DNA of 64,000 nucleotides from Plasmodium brasilianum (taxonomy: Eukaryota > Apicomplexa > Aconoidasida > Haemosporida > Plasmodiidae): assembly GCF_023973825.1 (NCBI RefSeq), contig NC_090127.1:1522001-1586000 (forward strand), written 5' to 3'. The position numbers and the translations under genes were made by a program. Below are positions 53,415-62,197 of the stretch, piece after piece. The notes under the pieces were generated by a model. It was not told the DNA's origin and made no database searches. It saw only the letters and a program-made list of their open reading frames with translations. How positions within the stretch are numbered: the first letter of the stretch is position 1; every line of letters begins with the position of its first letter.

Positions 53415-54045
53415 TATTCTGTGAAGTAATGAGCTACTTTTATTAAAACGTAAAAATAATAAGTACTTATTGTACGTTTATATATATGAATGTATGTGTT
53501 TATATATATGTTTATGTAAACTTATACATTCATATATCCCCTTTTCCGTATTTTCTTTAAAAAATGATAGATTTTATATATTAATAAAATGGCTAATTAA
53601 AATATAAGATTTCGAAACATATACACGTAAACCATTAATTTTAATTATCAAATATTATACCGTAAAAGGTAATTTTAGATACTAAAAATAACTTAGAAAG
53701 TTTCAACGTAAAATAGTCTATGTGTTTTAAAGCAATGTGTCAATTATAAATATTGATTTTTCCTTTTTTTTTTTTTTTAATTTAATTTTAGTTATTTATG
53801 CTTACATGTTTTTTAATCAAATTCTACAATTTTAATGTATTAGTGTTATTGATATTTTTTGTTATAAAATAATAGCTATTATATATATATATATATATAT
53901 TCTGTAGCATTTCTCGTGGATAATAACATTCAAAAAAAGGTCAGGAATATTTTGAGTAATTACACATGTTTTAAAAAAAAAAAGCATAAGAAAAGAAAAT
54001 TATATAAATCTTTATTTATTTTTTTTCTTTTATTTTTATGCACAA

Positions 54046-54078
<33 letters not shown>

Positions 54079-54880
54079 TTTAAATACAATAGCTAGAAGA
54101 GTAATTGTGCTCTGTTTATGTCTATATGTATGTTTTACACAAGTAAAAATAAAACTTACAAGGATATTTTTCTAACATTATAATTTTCATTTATTATTGT
54201 ACATTTATTGTGTACTATAAAACTATTTAGGAACCATTAAAGTATATATGTATATATACATATATATATATGTACTTATATATTCAAGCGCATGCTGTTT
54301 ATATATTTCTTTTTTTTGGCTAATAAGTAGAAAAGATACATATACAAACAGTTGCACAATATATTTTGGTAATGCAATAGTTATTCTTAATGAATAATAT
54401 AGCATTTTATTAAATCATTAATTTCATTTTATTAGATATTAGTTGTTTCACAATTATTTTGATGTATTTTAAAATGTTACCACATTTTCTTAATACTTGT
54501 CTTTTTATGAAAAAAAAAAAAGATATTGACAAAAAAATAAAACATAGAGAAATATAATATGATAATATAAAAAGATACTGAAAAATATACACTATCAAAT
54601 TTTTATTATCAATATAAAAATACGTTAACCAAAGGGAAATCAATTTACAGAAAAAAAAAAAAAAAAAGATGAATAATGAATAATGAAAGATTAAAACATA
54701 TAGCTTACAAAGGAAAAAACAAAAAATTAAAAATCAGTGTGTTAAGTGGCATATAACTGCGCTTATCTCTTTATATGTATATATATAATACAGTTATAAT
54801 ATAAGCCCTTTAAAGCATCATTGTAATTCAAATGAATGATTTATTTTTTGTTTCATGTTAAAAATGCGTATAAATTTATC
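53415..54880. promoter_or_regulatory. Upstream region of MDV1 / downstream of CelTOS
   Basis: 1.5 kb of AT-rich DNA. Two copies of TAGCTA, at 53873-53878 and 54090-54095, lie about 460 and 680 bases upstream of the MDV1 start. TAGCTA is the word recognised by the ookinete factor AP2-O in rodent malaria (established elsewhere). T runs at 54048-54072 and an (AT)n tract at 53881-53901 are also present. No gene. Confidence 0.5.
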
Positions 54881-55438
54881 TTAATTAAAAAAATCATCTG
54901 AATATTGACCTTCAACTTCTTCCCCTTCGTATGGTTCCTCTGTTTCATAATCCCATATCGCATCAGGCACGTTTACGTGCACTGCTTGTTCCATTCTATT
55001 AAAGAGAGTTTTCAATACTGGAGATAATAAATGATATACTTGCGGGTTAGTGTGTGGTGGCTTAACAGCATCAGCTACTATATTTTCTATTGGTTCCAAT
55101 CCTTGTTTTAATACTTCCTTTAACACCACTTTAGCATTTTCTTTTAATTGACGTTTAATGTCAAATCCACTTTGTAAAAATGATACTGAATCCTTTTGCA
55201 ATGCACTAATTATTTCATTGGCAATGTTATCGGCTATTTCATTTCCTATTTCTTCAACTGATGCAGATTCAGAAATGAATGAGGAAAAACTTTTATTTAA
55301 ACGTTCAGAAAATTCACTTCCATTTTCAAGAGATGATGAAGCACTCGTTCCATTTTTATTCCTTAAGCAAAGAACATTTACAAAACACAGAAATACTAGG
55401 AGGGAAGAAATAATGGACAATCTTTGTACTTTATTCAT
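54881..55438 (-). CDS. CelTOS: CelTOS, cell-traversal protein for ookinetes and sporozoites
   Basis: Secreted from micronemes. It binds phosphatidic acid on inner membrane leaflets and disrupts them, so that ookinetes and sporozoites can leave traversed cells. 185 residues, close to the usual length of about 182-196. Signal peptide IISSLLVFLCFVNVLC (9-24); then a helical core with SVEEIGNEIADNIANEIISAL (60-80), SFLQSGFDIKRQLKENAKVV (86-105), VLKQGLEPIENIVADAVKPP (109-128) and YHLLSPVLKTLFNRMEQAV (135-153); and an acidic tail. No cysteine remains after signal cleavage. The structure known for the P. vivax protein is an all-helical tuning-fork dimer, and these segments match its helices. One exon, ATG at 55436-55438. 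Confidence 0.96.
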   Translation of the reverse strand: MNKVQRLSIISSLLVFLCFVNVLCLRNKNGTSASSSLENGSEFSERLNKSFSSFISESASVEEIGNEIADNIANEIISALQKDSVSFLQSGFDIKRQLKENAKVVLKEVLKQGLEPIENIVADAVKPPHTNPQVYHLLSPVLKTLFNRMEQAVHVNVPDAIWDYETEEPYEGEEVEGQYSDDFFN

Positions 55439-57582
55439 TTTTCCTTATTTTATTTTTAATTTGTATAAAGTGAAATGATAAGTGTGTAAAAATGTATATT
55501 GGAAAAATATATATTATAAAAGTTATTTCATAAAACAAAATGATAAAATTAGTGTAATCATAAAAGGACAGTTACAAATTTTTTTTATTCAAATATGATG
55601 TCAATTTAAATTAAATCTTTTATTTGAAAACAATGGTATTTACAAATTAAAATTAAGAACAATATTTTATGTTGTGTGTTTCTCCTTTTTTTTTTATTTG
55701 TTAACAAAATGGTGTAAAAAAAAAAAATATTTGTAATAAAATAAAAACAAAAATATAAAATAAACATAAAAGCTAAAGTTACATGCACAACTTCAGAGTC
55801 CAGACAGCAAGTAAAATATTTTTTAAAGATCAAATTTTTTTAATTTTTTATAGCTTCTTTCATTCTTTTTTTTTTTTTTTTTATTGCTCACGTAAAGACA
55901 ACATTCAAAGAACTCTCGATGTTTTTTTGCTCTCTTACTGATTTTTTTATTAACATGTCATACATTTAGTTCAAAGGGTCAATAAAAAAAAGCTAGAAAA
56001 AAAAAAAAACTTATATTTCATAGTACCTTTAATTAAATATACGTCTTATATATGTTTTAATTTTGCATGAATTTTATTCTTATGAACTGTTCATATTTTA
56101 TATCAAGGTGTGAAGTAAAATAAATTTTCTGCATGCACAAAAAAAAAAAAAAAAAAACTATATTGCTATAAATTATCAAGGATTTTTCTATATTTAATGG
56201 TTGTCATCGTTCAGCTGCTCAGAACTATCACATGATGACAAATTAAAATATATTAACAATTAAAGATCAAAGCTGTTAGCTAGATTATGAGTAAAAGTGT
56301 AAGTGAAAAGTTATTCTTTTAAATGTGGGGATGCCACTTTTGCCATGTAAAAGTTGAACGTATAAACATATATATGTATGTAAGTGTTTATTTAACTCAA
56401 TTTTTTTTTTATAACTTCATTTTTAGCGAAAATGTGTATGTTAAAAAATTTACGTTTAATGTTCAACAGTTAGTATTATTTTTTTAACACACTCAAGTTG
56501 ATAAAATTTTTTAAACGTTTACGGAGAGCTTAGTTTTTTACATATCATCAAAATTGAAAAAAATATATATATGATATAAAAAACAGCCTACATTTTTTCT
56601 TTATTTTACATGAAAATCTTTGTAAATTTTTTTATATCAACGAGTAATGTTTTGTACCAATTTTAGTATAATTTACAGTGAAGTTCCATTTAATGTTCCA
56701 TTTTTAACACCCATTATATGTACATACATTTAAATATTTATATTCTTATGTGAGAACGGCGCGTAATATACCATATACCTCACGCATAATTTATACATGT
56801 TTTTGACTTAATCACAGTATCGTGTATTAATGCATATACACTTAACAAAGATAACCTAAAACTTTTCTGTTTATTTTTATACTACGAAGGGAAATTTACC
56901 AAATAAAGTATACGCACGTTGCTATATTTTTGAGTATATTTTATTTTTTTTTTATGGAATATTAGGTACAACATGATTTTATAACGAGACCATGAAAAAG
57001 AAAACCAAGTAAAATGTATTTTCTTCATATAGGAAATATCAACACCCAAAAAATAAGATACATTTGTTTTTCCTTATTTTTCTTAATATAGAAAAATTAT
57101 CTGCTAAATAAATGTCTTATTGTAACATAGTTCTTAAAAATTAAAAAAAAGAAAAAAAATGTGCATACACACAAAATAGAGTCTCAACTAGTACAGTGTT
57201 TCTTTAGGAAAAAAAAAAAAAAAATAGAAAGAAGTGTGTACACGCGTAGTGGAATTTTATATAATACAATGCTTTTTAAAAGAAAAAAAAAAAATTGTGC
57301 TTAAGGATTCTCCAAGTTTTCCTTCTTTCTCAAAAAGAAAAATAACTAATAATGACTTTTAACAATAAAATGAAAACAAAATAAGTTAAATAATCAATAT
57401 CGTAAATTTGTATAACAAATAGGAAATTAAACTCGTCTATTTTCTACATAAAACATAGCTTTTTTATTAAATACTCTTAATACATATATATATATACTTC
57501 AATACATTTGTCTTACGTATTTTGTAAGGTAATTAGCATATAAGCTTCCCCAATTTGGAAAAAAAATTAAAGTTTAATCTTT

Positions 57583-57620
<38 letters not shown>

Positions 57621-57890
57621 TTTTTTTTTTTCTCTTTTTGTCGAAATACAATGTTTATATTTTATTAATTGAAAAGCGCTTTTGCTACATACAAACCTAT
57701 TCTATTTTAAATATTATCAAATTTTACTTTTCTGGTTAATTTATTATATCATTCAAAAAATTGAAGCTATTTTTCTGTAATAAGGGAACCAAAAAATTAA
57801 AAAAAAACAAAACATGGACATTTATGTAATAAATCTATAATTCTATATATAGACAAAAATAGAAAAAATATAATATAATAATTATAATTA
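55439..57890. promoter_or_regulatory. Divergent promoter region of CelTOS and PPLP2 with AP2-type motifs
   Basis: 2.45 kb between two stage-specific genes transcribed away from each other. Words of known Plasmodium AP2 factors occur: TGCATGCA at 56130-56137 (sporozoite-type AP2 motif), TAGCTA at 56277-56282 (AP2-O motif), and palindromic GTGTACAC at 57236-57243 (contains GTGTAC, the AP2-G type word). The first two are about 690 and 840 bases from the CelTOS start; the last is about 650 bases from PPLP2. Such words can occur by chance; their order matches the expected expression of each neighbour. No gene is seen. Confidence 0.5.
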
Positions 57891-60800
57891 ATGAGAATAT
57901 CTCTAGAATATCTAATTTTCCATTTGCTTTTAGCAAATTTCTTAAAAAATAATATAAAATGTGAAATAAATGGAAATTTTCTGAGCTACGATGAGGATGA
58001 CACAAATAATTTCGGAGAATCGAACTCTTCGGATTTTATGAACAATGAAAAATCCTATATTATGGGCTTAAATTCCGTCAGTAAAAATAAAAGAATGGTA
58101 AATAATTATAGTTCATTATCTATCAATCCATTATATGGTTATAAAAAAGAATATTATTTAAAAGCTTTTCTTGATACTAGTAAAAATAGTAATGAAAATG
58201 CAAAATTGCATGAAGAGGAAAAAAATTATGCAAAATCTAATGGAACATGTTCTAGTTTCATGATTATAAATGAGCATGATAATACAACAAATAAATCTAA
58301 AGATATAAACGAAAGCAGAAAATTTGACAAATCGTGGAACCCAGATATAGCAGAAGCAGAACAAAGTTCTAGAAAAATGTTGAAAGAAGAAGTTAATAAG
58401 GAATTATTAAATCATAAAAATACTTATAATAATAGCATGCTCAACATCACAACAGAACAGTATAAACAAAATATGCAAAAATATTTATATGGGACAATTT
58501 CAAAAAAAGAAAGTAAATATATTGAACTGAAACCCCATAAATTTCAAAGTTTTAATTACATTAAGGATGTTGAAAGCACTAAACCCAATGTCAAAAAAAA
58601 TAAGGAACATAAAGAAAAGAATATTAGTATTCATAACGCTTTCATAATAAATAAAGGAGGTAAAAATAATGAACTCAAAAATAAGGGTAAAAAAAAAGAA
58701 TTAATTTCTTCAGATAATAACACTAACAATAAGGACAATATATATTTCGAAAAAGAAATGTATATCCAAATAAAATATCCAGTATATAATAAAAAAACAG
58801 AAACGGAAAATGTATATCATAGTGGAGCACATTATGTCCTAAATAATCAGACAGACGAAAAATCAGTTCCTAATAGTAGCAATACTGAATCTATAAAACA
58901 AACCGATTATAAAAGCGATATTGCAAAGGAAAGTAAAAATAAAACATATTCCTACTTAAGTGATAATGATTTAGAAAATATATTAAAAAATGAATGTAAG
59001 CCTGAAAGTAATGATAATTTAAGAAATAATAAAACAGAAGTTTTTAAAAAAAGTGATTCAATAGAAAAGGAAGAAGATTCTATAGATCTAGATTTAAAAG
59101 ATGCAATTGCCAGAGATATGGACAATAAAGATTCAAGGAATAATGATAAAAATAAGCCAAATGTAGAAGATAATGGAATGATAGAAAATGATATAAATGA
59201 TGTAGAACTAGTGAAAGATAAAATTCATAATTCATACATAGATTTCTCCATAAAATATTTGGGTCTTGGTTATGATATTATTATGGGGAACCCAGAAGGG
59301 GATCCAACTTTAAATATTGATCCAGGATTTAGAGGACCAGTGCTTAAAATAAATATCGAAGATATGAGCTTCAATGATAATAGTAGCAGTTACAGTAGCA
59401 GTGGCAGTGACAAAAGAAATGATAGCGGTAGTAGCACTAATAGAGATAGTAACAGTAGCAGTGGTAGTGACAATAACATCCGCGATGTTACCAAAAACAG
59501 GAGAATTATAAAGAAAAATAATAAAAAAAAACAACGATTAAGCCCCTGGATAATTCCTGAGCATTCTTGTAATCAATCAAAAAATGTAGAAGAAATAAGA
59601 AATTTAGAGCAGTATAAATTAGAACTATCATCAGATGTTAAAGTGAGCACACCATCCTATTTCCCCTATTCCTTTTCTGCATCAGCAGAATATAAAAATG
59701 CACTAAAAAAATTGAATGTTCAAAATTCCGTCATATTTTTGATGAAGATATATTGTTTACGTTATCATACTGGAATACCGATTACAAAAACTTGGAAATT
59801 TACAGATAATTTTAAAAACGCTTTGAAGAATTTACCTTCCACCTTTGATGGTTTAAAAGAAAACAGTGAGTGTACATATGAATATTATATCAAGAAATTA
59901 AACACTACAGAATGTGAAAAAAATGTTAATAAATGGATGCTTTTTTTTAAGCTCCATGGTACACATATAGCTCATGAAATTTATTTGGGAGGTAAAATAA
60001 CAGTAAAAATGAATATGGATAAAAATGAATATAATAAAATGAAAGATAAAAATGTAAATGTAAAAACTATTTTTAATTTTTATTTTCACCAAATGGGTCT
60101 ATCGTCATCATATAATAAAAAAACGCAAAAAATATTAAACAAATTTCGTACATCCAAAAGTGTATCTATTCTTGGGGGAAATCCAGGTTTAAATGTGGAA
60201 GATTCTACCTTTTTTGAAAAGTGGGTTGATTCTATTAATAAAAATTCCATGCCAATAAGAACAAAATTATTACCATTCAGTTTCTTTATGGATGACCCAA
60301 ATATGATAAAAGCATATAATGATGCATTAACCTTTTATGGATTAACTTATGGAATTGAATTATTTGATAAAGAAAAATATAATCAAACTGTATTGTCTAT
60401 TGGTGAATATCTTGAAAAGGCCGAACAAAAACTGTATGCTGGTCCTCCTCCTGGTTTATTAACATGTCCCATAGGAAGGAGTCTTGTGATGGGTTTTTCG
60501 TTAAATTTAGATTTTTATAAAAACAAAGAATTGAATAAAACTACTGGTATAACTATCTGTGAACAGTTGAAAGAATCATGTAGTGGAAATGGATTTGAAA
60601 ATAATTATTCAGATATGAGGATATGGGGTTTATGTTCTGAAAGACCACTAGACTTTATTGCACAAGTAGTACAACAAGGAGAATCTCCTAAAGTTACAGC
60701 AACATGTCCTGGTAATATGGTTATACTATTTGGCTTTGCCTTAATGAAAGGTAAAGGCTCATCATCTGCCAATAAAGTAGACATATATCCTTGCCGTACT

Positions 60801-61208
60801 GGTCAAACTAGCTGCTTAGCAGTTTTACAAAATAGTAAATTTAAGCAAAGTATGATATATATTGCCTGTATAGACAAATCAACAAAAGGTTTAGAAGATA
60901 TACAAACTTTTAGCAAAATAAGAAACATGGATCAAGTTAATACAAATAATTATAAAAAAGACGGTTATCTCGATTTTACTTGTCCCAAAAATAGTACTTT
61001 AGTGTTTGGTTTTTCCTTAGAATTTCATACAAATTTTCCAAAAACTAGAAGTAATTTTACGCACTGCTCAAAGAAATCTAACAGTTGCAAAATAAAGGGA
61101 ATAGGAATGGATACCAATTTATCTCTTTTTAGATCTGATAAACACTCATTAGGTATCGTAGCTGTTTGTCGATCACAAACAAATAAGACTTATATTCATT
61201 ATGCGTAA
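57891..61208 (+). CDS. PPLP2: Perforin-like protein 2 (MACPF domain)
   Basis: Pore-forming MACPF protein. In Plasmodium PPLP2 permeabilises the red-cell membrane during gametocyte egress. Single exon, 1105 residues. A signal peptide (ISLEYLIFHLLLANFLKNNIKC) is followed by a long Asn/Lys-rich, probably disordered region (about 25-450). The MACPF domain starts near IKYLGLGYDIIMGNPEGDP (about 450) and includes a Ser/Asp-rich insertion (about 495-525). The signature WMLFFKLHGTHIAHEIYLGG lies at about 680-700, followed by the second transmembrane-hairpin region and the C-rich helix-turn. The C-terminal beta-domain has three repeats, each opening with a TCP motif (LLTCPIGRSLVMGFSL about 855, TATCPGNMVILFGFAL about 936, DFTCPKNSTLVFGFSL about 1027), as in apicomplexan perforins. 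The N-terminal region seems longer than I recall for P. falciparum. Confidence 0.93.
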   Translation: MRISLEYLIFHLLLANFLKNNIKCEINGNFLSYDEDDTNNFGESNSSDFMNNEKSYIMGLNSVSKNKRMVNNYSSLSINPLYGYKKEYYLKAFLDTSKNSNENAKLHEEEKNYAKSNGTCSSFMIINEHDNTTNKSKDINESRKFDKSWNPDIAEAEQSSRKMLKEEVNKELLNHKNTYNNSMLNITTEQYKQNMQKYLYGTISKKESKYIELKPHKFQSFNYIKDVESTKPNVKKNKEHKEKNISIHNAFIINKGGKNNELKNKGKKKELISSDNNTNNKDNIYFEKEMYIQIKYPVYNKKTETENVYHSGAHYVLNNQTDEKSVPNSSNTESIKQTDYKSDIAKESKNKTYSYLSDNDLENILKNECKPESNDNLRNNKTEVFKKSDSIEKEEDSIDLDLKDAIARDMDNKDSRNNDKNKPNVEDNGMIENDINDVELVKDKIHNSYIDFSIKYLGLGYDIIMGNPEGDPTLNIDPGFRGPVLKINIEDMSFNDNSSSYSSSGSDKRNDSGSSTNRDSNSSSGSDNNIRDVTKNRRIIKKNNKKKQRLSPWIIPEHSCNQSKNVEEIRNLEQYKLELSSDVKVSTPSYFPYSFSASAEYKNALKKLNVQNSVIFLMKIYCLRYHTGIPITKTWKFTDNFKNALKNLPSTFDGLKENSECTYEYYIKKLNTTECEKNVNKWMLFFKLHGTHIAHEIYLGGKITVKMNMDKNEYNKMKDKNVNVKTIFNFYFHQMGLSSSYNKKTQKILNKFRTSKSVSILGGNPGLNVEDSTFFEKWVDSINKNSMPIRTKLLPFSFFMDDPNMIKAYNDALTFYGLTYGIELFDKEKYNQTVLSIGEYLEKAEQKLYAGPPPGLLTCPIGRSLVMGFSLNLDFYKNKELNKTTGITICEQLKESCSGNGFENNYSDMRIWGLCSERPLDFIAQVVQQGESPKVTATCPGNMVILFGFALMKGKGSSSANKVDIYPCRTGQTSCLAVLQNSKFKQSMIYIACIDKSTKGLEDIQTFSKIRNMDQVNTNNYKKDGYLDFTCPKNSTLVFGFSLEFHTNFPKTRSNFTHCSKKSNSCKIKGIGMDTNLSLFRSDKHSLGIVAVCRSQTNKTYIHYA

Positions 61209-62126
61209 ATCTATATTTGTTCGTTATTTTTATTTTAATTTATTTTAAGAATTTCCCTTCCTTTTTATTGTTCTGTGCTATATTTGACCTTTAGTCAGTG
61301 CATGCGTATACACATAAATAAATAAATATATATATATACATTTTATGTACACATGTCCTTCCAACGTGCATCTACCCATTTATACTTCATTATAGGCTTG
61401 TTAGTTCTTCCCCCATGCTCAATATATATAATTTTCACCTATAAAATATGTGAAATAAAATGATACATTTTTAATTCATTTTATTACCCTTTTTTCCCTT
61501 TTTGTTGCATAAAATTTTATTAGTCCCTTCAAAAAGTTATTATATAAGTTTTGATAATTCTTTTTGACAGGTATATATATTTTTAAATACCTTATATTTA
61601 TGATCTCTTTATTAACTACGCAAAGCGTTTTATTTATCACAAATATATAAATGATTTAACATTTTTTAACGTTTCCTTTTTGTTACATGTTAATTTTTTG
61701 GATGACATTCATTTTTTACATTAAAAAAAATACTAATAAGAAGTCAAATGATGATAAACTGTTTTATAATGTATATATAAATATATAATATATATATAAA
61801 TATACATATATATATATTTGTAAGATCAAAAAAAACACAAGTACCTTCAAACTTTCTGTTAATCGAAGATTCGATAATATAAATAGATGTTGCTAAATAA
61901 TTTATAGGCTATGGTCATATAATGAATGAGTTATATATGTGCAAAAACGCTTATATATAGAATTCTGTATGCAGCTAATTACAAATAAGAGAAAAAAGGG
62001 CAAATATAAAAATGAAAGAGAGTTTCATATGCCACTGCATGTAGATTTACGCAAGTAAAATTGTACTTCATAATGTATACATTTCTTTATATTATTTAAA
62101 GTATAATTGTGCACAAATATGCCTTA
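61209..62126. other. 3' flank of PPLP2, no gene
   Basis: AT-rich DNA between PPLP2 and the tRNA gene. The last 100 bases before the tRNA show no coding pattern. No feature beyond simple sequence is visible. Confidence 0.6.
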
Positions 62127-62197
62127 GGCTACTTGATCTAGTGGTATGATTCTTGCTTCGGGTGCAAGAGGTCCCGGGTTCGATTCCCGGAGTAGCC
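62127..62197 (+). tRNA. tRNA-Pro (anticodon CGG)
   Basis: Acceptor stem GGCTACT/AGTAGCC pairs perfectly over seven bases. The anticodon stem CTTGC/GCAAG encloses the loop TTCGGGT, giving anticodon CGG, which reads CCG proline codons. The T arm CCGGG-TTCGATT-CCCGG is perfect, and the A and B boxes are present (TGATCTAGTGGT and GGTTCGATTCC). There is no intron and CCA is not encoded. A T-run is not directly adjacent; TTTAATAT follows. The sequence is far richer in G and C than its flanks. Confidence 0.97.
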
